The position numbers and the translations under genes were made by a program. DNA of 64,000 nt from Calditrichaceae bacterium (GTDB lineage: Bacteria; Calditrichota; Calditrichia; RBG-13-44-9; J075): NCBI GenBank assembly GCA_013360445.1, contig JABWBP010000018.1:1-64000 (forward strand), written 5' to 3'. Shown here in pieces: positions 56,480 to 64,000 of this stretch. Within the stretch, counting starts at the first letter, position 1. Every line of letters begins with the position of its first letter. A model generated the notes under the pieces. That model saw only the letters and a list, made by a program, of their open reading frames with translations, ran no database searches and had not been told where the DNA came from.

Positions 56480-57211
56480 TCACCCCAACCGCTGCCGCAG
56501 CGCCTCCGCCAAAATTACCCCGGCGGCGACGGAAGCGTTGAGCGACTGGGTTTGCCCCAACTGGGGGATGCGGAACAGCAAATCGCATTTCTTTTGCAAT
56601 AACGGGCGAATGCCCTTCTCTTCCCCCCCGATGATCACCGCGCAGTTGCGCCGGAAATCCGTTTCCCAGAGCGAGAGCGGCGCGGCCGGCGCAGCGCCGT
56701 AAATCCAGAAGCCTTTTTCTTTCAAGATTTCCGCGGCGCGGGCCAGGTTTTCGGCTTTGTAGAGGGGGCAATGAAGCGCCGCCCCGGCGGAAGCTTTGAT
56801 CACCGTGTCGGTAATGGGCACGTTCTCCCGGTCGGAAAACACCACCCCCGCCGCCCCGAAAATCTCCGCGCTGCGGATGATCGCGCCCATGTTGTGGGGA
56901 TCCTGAATGCGCTCTGCAATGACGATGCAGGCCGGGGGCGCGGTCTCTTTCGGAGCCTCCGGCAGCTCCTCAAACGGCAAAATTCTCACCGCGGAGATGA
57001 GCGCCACCACCCCCTGGTGCGCCACGTCGCCGACCATTTGCTGCAACTTTTTCTGATCCGCGTTCGCAACCGCCAAATGCTGCCGGCGGGCCAGGCGGTA
57101 AATCTGGCGGACTTTATCCCCCTGAACCCCGTGCTGGATATAAATCTTCTGGATGGCCTGCCCGTGCAACAGCGCCTCCATCACCGGGTTTCGACCATAG
57201 ATATAGGGCAT
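56480..57211 (-). CDS. rlmB: TrmH-family rRNA 2'-O-methyltransferase, RlmB-like
   Basis: SPOUT methyltransferase that 2'-O-methylates ribose in 23S rRNA (Gm2251 for RlmB). The 243-residue product begins YIYGRNPVMEALLHG, the RlmB N-terminal substrate-binding domain, then carries the three TrmH motifs: IQDPHNMGAIIRSAE, VIIGGEEKGI, and IPQLGQTQSLNASVAAGVIL, which form the trefoil knot and bind SAM. I start it at the ATG ending at 57211, which is preceded by AAAGGT; the frame extends to 57352 but that part is not family-like. Confidence 0.93.
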   Translation of the reverse strand: MPYIYGRNPVMEALLHGQAIQKIYIQHGVQGDKVRQIYRLARRQHLAVANADQKKLQQMVGDVAHQGVVALISAVRILPFEELPEAPKETAPPACIVIAERIQDPHNMGAIIRSAEIFGAAGVVFSDRENVPITDTVIKASAGAALHCPLYKAENLARAAEILKEKGFWIYGAAPAAPLSLWETDFRRNCAVIIGGEEKGIRPLLQKKCDLLFRIPQLGQTQSLNASVAAGVILAEALRQRLG

Positions 57212-57381
57212 AGCTGACCTTTCATTGCCATTCGTCGATGCAAATTTAGGGAAAATCGCCGGAAATAAAAAGAGGCGTCCGAAATATATCCGCCAGAGGA
57301 ATGGGGAACCGGATCGTCGCTTGTTTTTCGGTAAGGGCGGAATTATATTCAAGCGAAAAATTTAGATGTATTGGCGCAGCG

Positions 57382-58104
57382 ATGATCGACACTCTGAAAA
57401 TTTACAATGAGCTAAAAGAGAAATTAGACGCGGAAGCAGCGCAGAAAATCGCCGAAATTCTCGGCTATGTATATCGAGAGTTGCAGAATACCGTTACCAA
57501 GATAGAGTTTAACGAGCTCAAAGAGGTCGTCCGGGAATTAGCCGAAGCGCAGAAGCGCACCGAAGAGCGCGTCAAGGAGCTTGCCCAGGCGCAGAAGCGC
57601 ACCGAAGAGCGCCTCGAGGAGCTTGCCCGGGCTCAAAAGCGCACCGAGCTTGAATTGCAAGCTCTTACCCGGGAGGTGCGCAAGACCAAAAGCGACCATG
57701 CCGAAACCCGCCGGCAATTGGGCGGGCTTTCCGCAACCGTCGGGTACACGCTCGAAAACGAGGCTTACAAAGCCTTGCCGAAACTGCTTCTGCAAGATTT
57801 CGGCATTAAGATAAAAGGACGTTTAGACCGGGATTACATACGCGACAAAAAAGGCCAGCAAATCGAGGTCAACATCATCGGCAAGGGCGAAGAGAACGGT
57901 AAAGAATTCCTCATTGTGGGGGAAGGAAAGAGCCAACTATCGAAAAATGACGTGGACACGTTTATCCGCAAAAAATTAAGAAGGCTGGAAGGGCTTTATG
58001 CCCATATTTTTCCGGTTATCGTTACCCATATGATTACCAGTCCCGACGTGAGCGATTATGCGCGAGAGAAGGGCATTGCGCTCTACAAATCCTCTCATTT
58101 TTGA
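57382..58104 (+). CDS. Coiled-coil protein with PD-(D/E)XK-like C-terminal domain (DUF3782-like)
   Basis: A 240-residue protein. Residues 40-120 form a coiled coil with a 14-residue repeat [22 protein letters not shown], encoded by 42-bp imperfect tandem repeats (57543-57656). The C-terminal domain ([41 protein letters not shown]) has acidic and lysine residues spaced like a PD-(D/E)XK nuclease, as in DUF3782/DUF3782-like proteins. Function is unknown; a DNA-linked role is plausible. The preferred ATG is 57382; the frame is open from 57301. It is divergent from rlmB across a 170-nt gap. Confidence 0.7.
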   Translation: MIDTLKIYNELKEKLDAEAAQKIAEILGYVYRELQNTVTKIEFNELKEVVRELAEAQKRTEERVKELAQAQKRTEERLEELARAQKRTELELQALTREVRKTKSDHAETRRQLGGLSATVGYTLENEAYKALPKLLLQDFGIKIKGRLDRDYIRDKKGQQIEVNIIGKGEENGKEFLIVGEGKSQLSKNDVDTFIRKKLRRLEGLYAHIFPVIVTHMITSPDVSDYAREKGIALYKSSHF

Positions 58105-58147
58105 TAACCCGCCAGCGCTGTACACTCAGGCCCCTTCATAAACGAAA

Positions 58148-59371
58148 ATGCCTGCAAAATCAATCCGACGCACAGAGAGAAAGCCGGAGGAGCTTCCGGG
58201 GCGGCGCAACGTGCTTTCCCTGGGCCTGGTCAGCATGTTCAACGACGTGGCCTCGGAGATGGTGTACCCCCTCATCCCTGTTTTTCTCACCACGGTGCTG
58301 CGCGCTCCGGTGGCCGTCGTGGGAATCATCGAAGGCGTCGCCGAGGCTACCGCCAGCATCCTGAAAGTGTTTTCCGGCTGGCTCTCTGACCGGGTTGGCA
58401 ATCGCAAGCGCTTCGTGGCCTCCGGTTACCTGTTTTCGGCGCTCGCAAAGATATTCCTGGCCGCCGCGGGGGCCTGGTTCACGGTGTTAGGAGCGCGATT
58501 TATCGACCGCCTCGGCAAAGGGGTGCGAACCTCCGCCCGGGATGCCCTGATCGCCGACTCCGTGAGTGAAAACCGGCGCGGCGCTTCTTTCGGTCTGCAC
58601 CGGGCGCTGGACAGCGCCGGGGCGGTCGTGGGACCCTTGCTGGCGCTGCTTCTGCTGCACCTCTATTCGGAAAACTACCGCCTGATTTTCTGGATCGCCG
58701 CCCTGCCGGCTTTTACCGGGGTGGGAATTCTGCTGGCATTCGTGCGCGAACCCCGGCGCCAATCCGTGGCCCGGGAGCCGATCCGGCTCTCCTTCCGGCA
58801 GTTGAATCCCCGCTTCAAAACCTTCCTCCTGGCCAGCGGTATATTCGCGTTGGGCAACAGCTCCGACGCCTTCCTGATCCTTCGCGCCCAATCGTTTGGT
58901 TATAACGCTGTGCAAACCGTGCTTCTGTATGTGGCCTTCAATCTTGCCTACTCGATTTTTTCTTACCCGTTCGGCAAGCTCTCCGACCGTTTTGGCGCCA
59001 AACCGATTTTAATTGCTGCTTTTATAATTTTCGGAATGATTTACAGCGGATTTGCCATTGCGCCGGCCGCGGCGTATTTATGGATACTGTTTCCGCTCTA
59101 CGGCGTCTATATGGCCATGAGCGACGGGGTCGGCAAAGCCTACATTGTGGAGAACACCCCGGCAAACCTGCGCGGCAGCCTGTTAGGGCTCTTCCATACC
59201 GTCACTGGGGGAATCACCTTCCTGGCCAGTTTCATCGCCGGGCTGCTGTGGAGTTACCTGGGAATTCCCGCGCCCTTTTATTTCGGCGCTGCGCTGGCCT
59301 GGCTGGCGGCGCTGCTGTTCATACTGTTCACGCCGGCTTCTCCGCAACCCGACCTCTCTCATCAGGCCTGA
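58148..59371 (+). CDS. MFS transporter
   Basis: A 407-residue inner-membrane protein with about 12 hydrophobic helices. It has the MFS signature between helices 2 and 3 (GWLSDRVGNRKRF) and its counterpart in the second half (GKLSDRFGAKP). The N-terminal NVLSLGLVSMFNDVASEMVYPLIPVFL is typical of a subgroup of drug- or metal-efflux-type MFS proteins whose substrates are not known. It starts 43 nt after the preceding gene without a visible ribosome binding site. Confidence 0.9.
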   Translation: MPAKSIRRTERKPEELPGRRNVLSLGLVSMFNDVASEMVYPLIPVFLTTVLRAPVAVVGIIEGVAEATASILKVFSGWLSDRVGNRKRFVASGYLFSALAKIFLAAAGAWFTVLGARFIDRLGKGVRTSARDALIADSVSENRRGASFGLHRALDSAGAVVGPLLALLLLHLYSENYRLIFWIAALPAFTGVGILLAFVREPRRQSVAREPIRLSFRQLNPRFKTFLLASGIFALGNSSDAFLILRAQSFGYNAVQTVLLYVAFNLAYSIFSYPFGKLSDRFGAKPILIAAFIIFGMIYSGFAIAPAAAYLWILFPLYGVYMAMSDGVGKAYIVENTPANLRGSLLGLFHTVTGGITFLASFIAGLLWSYLGIPAPFYFGAALAWLAALLFILFTPASPQPDLSHQA

Positions 59372-59390
59372 TTCTCCGCCGCAGATGGAT

Positions 59391-60365
59391 CTACAGGCAT
59401 TTTTCCGGCTCGGCGGCCATTAGCGGCGGCTTCACTTCTTCTTGAACCTTCACTGGCGCGGGGCGGCGGCGAGTGGTAATCAACACCACCGCGGTGATGA
59501 TTACCCCGCTGGCCAGAATGGTTTGGGGGGTTAAAGATTCCCCGGCGAAAGCCCAGCCGAGAAACACCGCTACCACCGGATTCACATACGCATAGGTAGC
59601 CACCCGCTCCGCCGGGGCCACCCGCAGCAGCCAGATGTAGCAGGTAAATCCCACCATGGAGCCGAAAATTACCAGGTAGGCCCAGGAAGAAAAAGAGAGC
59701 AGGGAAATTGCGCCCCACTCCAGCCGGGCTCCCTCGCCGTTGGCGAAAGCGACCAGCAGGGTCAGCACGCCGCCGCTGAGCATCTGCATGCCGGTAATCA
59801 GGAAAGGAGAATCCGGCAACTTTGCGCGGCGGGAATATAACGAGCCGATTGCCCAGGAAAGCGCGGCGAAGAGCACCGCTGCCGCCCCGATAGTATCGAT
59901 ATGCCCGGGGCCGGTTAGTTTTCCCTGTCCCAGCAACAGGATGATTCCGGCAAACCCCAGGGAAAGTCCCCCCACCACCCGGCTGCCGGGGCGTTTTCCT
60001 TTTTGCCATAGCCAGTCTAAAAGAACGATCCAGAAGGGAACCGTGGCAATCAGCAGGGCGGCGACGCCGGAGGGAACGCGCTGTTGCGCCCACACCAGGG
60101 TTCCGTTGCCGCCGAGCAGCAGCAGCGCCCCGACGATGCCCGCGCCTACCCAATGCCCGCGCGAGGGAGACGGCGCGCCGCGATAGCGCGCCCAGGCATA
60201 CATGATCAACCCGGCGGCTAAATTCCGCGAGCCGGCCATCAAAAAGGGCGGGATGGTACCGATGGCAAAGCGTATGGCGAGGTACGTGGATCCCCAGATG
60301 AGATAAATTGCCCCTAAGGCCAGGGCAATCTGCAGCGCTAAGCGCGACCAGTTTTTATTTTCCAT
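59391..60365 (-). CDS. yedA: EamA/DMT-family exporter, YedA-like
   Basis: A 324-residue inner-membrane protein with ten hydrophobic helices in two EamA repeats. The first repeat starts LALGAIYLIWGSTYLAIRFA and includes the FLMAGSRNLAAGLI segment; the second contains GSMVGFTCYIWLLRVAPAERVATYAYVNPVVAVFLGW, both typical of YedA-like amino-acid or metabolite exporters. It overlaps the lrp-type regulator by 11 nt and is thus co-expressed with it. An amino-acid export role fits the pairing but is inference. Confidence 0.88.
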   Translation of the reverse strand: MENKNWSRLALQIALALGAIYLIWGSTYLAIRFAIGTIPPFLMAGSRNLAAGLIMYAWARYRGAPSPSRGHWVGAGIVGALLLLGGNGTLVWAQQRVPSGVAALLIATVPFWIVLLDWLWQKGKRPGSRVVGGLSLGFAGIILLLGQGKLTGPGHIDTIGAAAVLFAALSWAIGSLYSRRAKLPDSPFLITGMQMLSGGVLTLLVAFANGEGARLEWGAISLLSFSSWAYLVIFGSMVGFTCYIWLLRVAPAERVATYAYVNPVVAVFLGWAFAGESLTPQTILASGVIITAVVLITTRRRPAPVKVQEEVKPPLMAAEPEKCL

Positions 60366-60837
60366 GGCTATTTTCTCCGGATTGGGTGTTCAGCGGAAGA
60401 TGAAATGTTTCTTTGAGCGTTTCCAGCACGATGGTAGTGCGAGTGTAGGTGACGTTTTTATTCGCTGCGATCTTTTCCCGTAAAAACAGGCCCAGGGCTT
60501 CCGGGTCGCGGGCGCGCACCTTAATGAGGTAGCAATCTTCTCCGGCAATGTGATGAACCTCCTGCACTTCCGGCAGGGTGGCCAGGTAGCGGGCGGTTTC
60601 CAGGCTGCCGTAGGGATCGCGGGTGCGCACGAAAATGAACGCCAGCAAATCCAGGTCGAGGTATTTAGGTTCCAGGCTCACCTGGTATCCCTTGATGACC
60701 CCGCGTTCCTCTAATTTGCGAATACGCTCCAGAACGGCCGAGGCCGCCATGCCCACCTGCCGGGCGATCTCGGCGTTGGGGGTGCGGGCGTTTTCCTGCA
60801 CAATCGCCAGAATTTGGGCATCGATGGCGTCGATCAT
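60355..60837 (-). CDS. Lrp/AsnC-family transcriptional regulator
   Basis: A 160-residue regulator. Residues 1-60 are a winged helix-turn-helix (DAIDAQILAIVQENARTPNA, EIARQVGMAASAVLERIRKLEERGVIKGY); the rest is the RAM/AsnC ligand-binding domain with EVQEVHHIAGEDCYLIKVRA. Such proteins sense amino acids and often control adjacent exporters. GGAGAG precedes the start at 60837. It forms an operon with the EamA gene. Direct repeats at 61007-61068 upstream are candidate binding sites, although distant. Confidence 0.92.
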   Translation of the reverse strand: MIDAIDAQILAIVQENARTPNAEIARQVGMAASAVLERIRKLEERGVIKGYQVSLEPKYLDLDLLAFIFVRTRDPYGSLETARYLATLPEVQEVHHIAGEDCYLIKVRARDPEALGLFLREKIAANKNVTYTRTTIVLETLKETFHLPLNTQSGENSHGK

Positions 60838-61006
60838 ACGGTCTCTCCGGCAAAAAAATTGGTGTTAAGTTTTGAGTTTCGAGCTGCGGGATTTCGCAAT
60901 TCCCGGCTTATGAATTGCGGAATATCATAACGCCGGATCTGCCGCTGCTAAAACATTCACCCTTTTCCCTAAAATACAGAATAATCGTCTGAATATTTTG
61001 AAACGA

Positions 61007-61068
61007 GCGAATATACTTCGGATAATTCAATAAAGTTGCGAATATTCTTCGGCTGATTGAAAAAGTTT
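61007..61068. promoter_or_regulatory. Tandem 31-bp AT-rich direct repeats
   Basis: 61007-61037 and 61038-61068 are adjacent copies sharing GCGAATAT-CTTCGG and a following ATT-AA-AAAG stretch (about 24 of 31). Partial related units flank them on both sides. Their regular spacing of roughly three helical turns could suit cooperative binding by the Lrp-type regulator encoded 170 nt away, or another protein. Confidence 0.55.
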
Positions 61069-61095
61069 CTAAAATATTCTGCGATCGTTTTGATT

Positions 61096-61157
61096 AACCA
61101 CAGAGCCACAGAGACGCAGAGGTTAGAAAAATAGAGCATCTCTGTGCCTCTGTGGTT
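61096..61157. repeat. CACAGAG inverted repeat
   Basis: Arms 61096-61114 and 61139-61157 match at 18 of 19 positions (AACCACAGAGCCACAGAGA arm) with a 24-nt loop. Confidence 0.9.
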
Positions 61158-61185
61158 GAACTTTTATCGCCGGAAATTTTAGGGG

Positions 61186-61315
61186 CTGATGTTACGCGGA
61201 CAAGAAAAATTTTGCCACAGAGGCCACAGAGAACACAGAGTTTTCATCTTTCGGAAGAGTTTACCCCGAAAAGGCGGGGTCAATGTGACCTCTGTGGCAA
61301 TATGCGTAACATCAG
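61186..61315. repeat. Nested CTGATGTTACGC / CACAGAG inverted repeat
   Basis: Outer perfect 12-bp arms (61186-61197 with 61304-61315), middle perfect 12-bp arms TTGCCACAGAGG (61212-61223 with 61289-61300), and an ACCCC/GGGGT pair inside (61263-61280). Three concentric levels, as at 56189-56431. Confidence 0.9.
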
Positions 61316-61451
61316 TTAGGGGTTGAAAAGTTTTGTTTCCGTTTCCATTGCTGCAATCGCCCAAACACACTCCCATTATAAGCGGATCTGCGCGCGAATT
61401 CCACCCGATACTTGCGGCTTTATATGCGAATTACCGGTTGAAAAATTATAG

Positions 61452-61555
61452 CCACTAAGACACCAAGACACTAAGTAAGCACAAAGAAATAGAAGAAATT
61501 TTAGGATATAAACGCTAAAACCTTTGTGAAACTTCCTGTCTTGGTGTCTTGGTGG
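61452..61555. repeat. CACCAAGACAC inverted repeat
   Basis: Arms 61452-61470 and 61537-61555 match at 18 of 19 positions (CCACTAAGACACCAAGACA arm). Confidence 0.9.
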
Positions 61556-61715
61556 TAAAATTTCATCCATGTCATCCCTAACTGGTAATTGGCATTCGCA
61601 ATTTTTTCCAGGGAAAATTCGACAGCGTTTGGCCGGGTAAAAATTTTCTATTCGCTCCGAAACGTTTTTTTGCTACATTCCGCAAATTTTTTGTGCAAAA
61701 CATGAAGGAGAGGCC

Positions 61716-63614
61716 ATGAGAAGAAGTTTGTATAAAACCGGAAAATACTCCGCGATTCTGCTGGCGCTGCTTGCCTGGCCGGGCGGGGCTTTTGCCGGGG
61801 ATCGCTCCGGCGACTCCGCCGCCGGCGCAGCGGATATTCACTCCTTTGCCCGGCCGGCGGAGGCGGTGGTCACCCATCTTGACCTGGACATCGAGGTGGA
61901 TTTTCAAAAGAAACAAATCGCCGGAAAAGCCCGCTGGCGCATCCAAAACCCTGCCGGAGCCGCCCGATTATACCTGGACACCCGCGACCTGGCCATCGAG
62001 CGGGCGACCCTGGGAGAGGAGGAAAAGGAGACCGGCTTTTTCCCGGGGAATTCCGTGAAATTCTTAGGCCAGCCGCTGGAGATAGAAATTCACCCGGAGA
62101 CCGAAGTAGTAACCGTTTATTACCACACCCGTCCCGGCGCCGCCGCCCTGCAATGGCTGGAGCCGGGGCAAACCGTCGGGGGCAAGCATCCTTTCCTGTT
62201 CACCCAGTCGCAGGCCATCCTGGCGCGCACCTGGATTCCCTGCCAGGACAGCCCCGGCATCCGCATTACCTACACCGCCCGGGTCAAAACCGATCCAGCG
62301 CTGTTAGCGGTGATGAGCGCGCAAAACACTCCTGCCAAAAACCCCGCGGGAATTTACACCTTTGTAATGAACCAGCCGATCCCGTCTTACTTGTTAGCGC
62401 TGGCCGTGGGAGACCTGGAATACCGCGCCCTGGGGCCGCGCAGCGGCATTTTTGCCGAGCCGCCGGTGGTTGAAAAAGCCGCTTACGAATTCGCCGACGC
62501 CGAAAAAATGATCGCTGCTGCCGAGCGCCTGTACGGTCCCTATCGCTGGGAGCAGTATGACGTTTTGGTGCTGCCGCCCAGTTTTCCCTTTGGCGGAATG
62601 GAAAATCCCCGCCTCACCTTCGCCACTCCCACGGTGCTGGCCGGGGACCGCTCTCTGGTAGCCCTGATCGCCCATGAACTGGCGCACTCCTGGTCCGGCA
62701 ACCTGGTGACCAACGCCGCCTGGAACGATTTCTGGCTGAACGAGGGGTTCACGACCTATTTTGAGAACCGCATTATGGAGGAGTTGTACGGAGAGGAAAC
62801 CGCGGAAATGTTAGCCTATTTAGGCTACCAGGATTTGCTGAAAACATTCCGCAAATTGGGTGAAAACAGCCCCGATACCCATCTTTTCCTGAATTTAGTG
62901 GGGCGGGATCCGGACGCGGGCATGAGCGACGTGGCCTACGAGAAGGGCGCTTTATTTCTGCGGATGTTAGAAAAAAACTTCGGCAGGGGAAAATGGGACG
63001 TGTTTTTGAAGTCCTATTTCGATCAGCACGCTTTTAAATCCATGACCACCGCGGGTTTCTTAACCTATTTGCGGGAGAAGCTGACCGGCAACGACGCGGC
63101 GTTAGAATCCAGGTTGCAAATCGACGCCTGGGTGTACGGGCCGGGGCTGCCGGATAATTGCCCCATCCCCAACCCGGCGGCGTTCGAACAGGTGCAAGCG
63201 CAGGCGGCCGCCTGGCTGGCGGGAACCCCGGCGAGTGCTTTGCAAACCGGGAATTGGGGCACTCCCCACTGGCTGGAATTTATCAGCCGCCTCCCCCAAC
63301 CGATGTCGCCGGAGCAAATGGCGGAATTGGACGCCGCTTTCGGATTCACCGCCAGCGGGAACTCGGAAATCCTCTGCGCCTGGCTGGTGCGGGGAATCTC
63401 CAATGGCTACGAACCGGCTTACCCGGCGCTGGAGAATTTCCTGAAAACCATCGGGCGGAGAAAATTCCTGCGCCCGCTCTACCAGGAGTTGGCCAAAACC
63501 CCGCAGGGCTTGCAGCGCGCCCGGGAGATCTATACCGTCGCCCGGGCGAACTATCATCCCATTGCGGTGAAGAGCATCGACGAGATATTGAATTTTTCGG
63601 TGGCCTCGAACTGA
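61716..63614 (+). CDS. M1-family aminopeptidase (leukotriene A4 hydrolase-like)
   Basis: Zinc aminopeptidase, 632 residues, with an N-terminal signal peptide (SAILLALLAWPGGAFAGD), so it is probably periplasmic. The substrate-anchoring GGMENP motif precedes the zinc site HELAH (His320, Glu321, His324) and the third ligand Glu343 in NEGF, with the exact family spacing. The YEKG tyrosine used in transition-state binding is present in VAYEKGALFL. A C-terminal helical ARM-like domain follows, as in LTA4 hydrolases. GAAGGAGAGG precedes the ATG. It likely trims peptides for uptake. Confidence 0.93.
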   Translation: MRRSLYKTGKYSAILLALLAWPGGAFAGDRSGDSAAGAADIHSFARPAEAVVTHLDLDIEVDFQKKQIAGKARWRIQNPAGAARLYLDTRDLAIERATLGEEEKETGFFPGNSVKFLGQPLEIEIHPETEVVTVYYHTRPGAAALQWLEPGQTVGGKHPFLFTQSQAILARTWIPCQDSPGIRITYTARVKTDPALLAVMSAQNTPAKNPAGIYTFVMNQPIPSYLLALAVGDLEYRALGPRSGIFAEPPVVEKAAYEFADAEKMIAAAERLYGPYRWEQYDVLVLPPSFPFGGMENPRLTFATPTVLAGDRSLVALIAHELAHSWSGNLVTNAAWNDFWLNEGFTTYFENRIMEELYGEETAEMLAYLGYQDLLKTFRKLGENSPDTHLFLNLVGRDPDAGMSDVAYEKGALFLRMLEKNFGRGKWDVFLKSYFDQHAFKSMTTAGFLTYLREKLTGNDAALESRLQIDAWVYGPGLPDNCPIPNPAAFEQVQAQAAAWLAGTPASALQTGNWGTPHWLEFISRLPQPMSPEQMAELDAAFGFTASGNSEILCAWLVRGISNGYEPAYPALENFLKTIGRRKFLRPLYQELAKTPQGLQRAREIYTVARANYHPIAVKSIDEILNFSVASN

Positions 63615-63640
63615 AATTTCAGGCAGGATGAGCGATGAGT

Positions 63641-63738
63641 GGATGTAGTGTTTTAGTGCGCAGACGCGATTCCACTAAAACACCATCCCCCCCCCTTTTA
63701 ATTGGCAATTGCCAATTGGTAATTGACAATTGCCAATT
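63641..63738. repeat. GTGTTTTAGTG hairpin and AATTGCC palindromes
   Basis: GTGTTTTAGTG (63648-63658) pairs perfectly with 63673-63683, extended by GGATG/CATCC outside. Then come iterated AATTGCCAATT units, including the perfect palindrome AATTGGCAATTGCCAATT at 63700-63717. Confidence 0.88.
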
Positions 63739-63760
63739 AAGTATTTCTGTATTGCAACTT

Positions 63761-64000
63761 CTAATCTTCCGGGGCGTCCCAGCCGCCGCGCTGCCGCCAG
63801 TTGGGATAATCCGGGTCAAAGGACCTTCCCGGCCTGTCTGCGCGGGGAGCCTTCGGGCCGCGAAATCCTCTATCGGAGAGCAGGTGCATGTCGAAGGTCT
63901 TGCGCTGTTCCGGGGTCAGGATATCCCGTATGGCCTGATGATGCAACACCCGGGCGACTTCCAACTGGGTGCGGATTTTTTCCATCTCGGTAATGATTTT
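63761..64000 (-). CDS. Spy/CpxP-like periplasmic protein, C-terminal part (runs off window)
   Basis: The 5' part lies beyond the window. The visible 80 codons read ITEMEKIRTQLEVARVLHHQ then AIRDILTPEQRKTFDMHLL, the helical LTPEQ motif of the Spy/CpxP/heavy-metal-resistor family (periplasmic, stress- or metal-related chaperones). A proline/glycine/arginine-rich tail follows (GPKAPRADRPGR, NWRQRGGW). An ATG at 63983-63985 is internal because the reading frame and the helix continue upstream. Confidence 0.7.
   Translation of the reverse strand, partial: KIITEMEKIRTQLEVARVLHHQAIRDILTPEQRKTFDMHLLSDRGFRGPKAPRADRPGRSFDPDYPNWRQRGGWDAPED

Larger units (their letters stand above)
60838..61715. other. 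Gene-free spacer of about 880 nt packed with repeats
   Basis: No gene seen between the divergent lrp-type gene and the M1 peptidase. It carries 31-bp direct repeats (61007-61068), two CACAGAG-type inverted elements and one CACCAAGACAC-type element, listed separately. Promoters for both flanking genes must lie here, but none is clear. Confidence 0.6.

Overview
The window is a chromosomal segment from a free-living Gram-negative bacterium of the FCB superphylum that uses the type IX secretion system (T9SS). The evidence is a full-length SprA translocon gene (11747-18139), two PorV/PorQ-type outer-membrane proteins (23530-24507 and 25038-25952), and very large exported proteins ending in T9SS type A sorting domains with the motif YPNPFNP. 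The mix of short intergenic repeats, GxxExxY and Rpn-type genes, small toxin-antitoxin pairs and cohesin/dockerin-bearing surface proteins suggests an uncultured lineage such as KSB1 or a relative of Calditrichota, but no rRNA or marker phylogeny is available here, so the phylum is an inference.

Layout. 1-2.6 kb: tRNA-Ser(GGA), tadA and tRNA-Arg(ACG) on the minus strand, then a DHH phosphoesterase and a Nudix hydrolase. 2.7-5.7 kb: a partner-switching and two-component signalling cluster (STAS protein, receiver-HATPase protein, receiver-DHp-receiver protein) and a DinB-like protein. 6.4-11.4 kb: housekeeping run HNH nuclease, trpS, scpA, scpB, rluB, cmk. 11.7-26 kb: envelope region with sprA, prmA, a lipoprotein, a DUF4258/YgiT pair, a secreted propeller protein, an Rpn-like nuclease, and two PorV-like genes separated by a GxxExxY cassette. 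26-31 kb: an orphan peptide-transporter permease, an RNase HI fused to a DUF296 domain, and a flippase/glycosyltransferase/deacetylase set. 31-32.7 kb: a decayed VapBC-like locus and a long gene-free stretch. 32.7-51.2 kb: four large exported proteins, including a 2815-residue protein with sialidase-type repeats, repeated beta-sandwich modules, cohesin and dockerin domains. 51.4-64 kb: GNAT/YoaP protein, Tat-exported cell-wall amidase, RHH/PIN toxin-antitoxin pair, murI, rlmB, a coiled-coil nuclease-like protein, MFS and EamA transporters with an Lrp regulator, an M1 aminopeptidase, and the edge of a Spy/CpxP-like gene.

How it fits together. SprA is the expected outer-membrane channel, the PorV-like proteins are candidate shuttles, and the T9SS sorting domains mark the cargo. 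The cargo includes proteins carrying both cohesin-like and dockerin-like domains, which could assemble with each other on the cell surface. The amidase and glutamate racemase serve the peptidoglycan layer.

The most unusual property is in the spacers. Many intergenic regions hold a different short motif arranged as nested (concentric) inverted repeats, usually starting within a few bases of, or overlapping, the upstream stop codon. Three events stand out: a GxxExxY gene enclosed by 26-bp inverted ends between two PorV-like paralogues; an RNase HI fused in frame to a DUF296 domain through a linker made of repeat DNA; and a 97-bp element present twice in opposite orientation, one copy lying inside a broken toxin-antitoxin locus.
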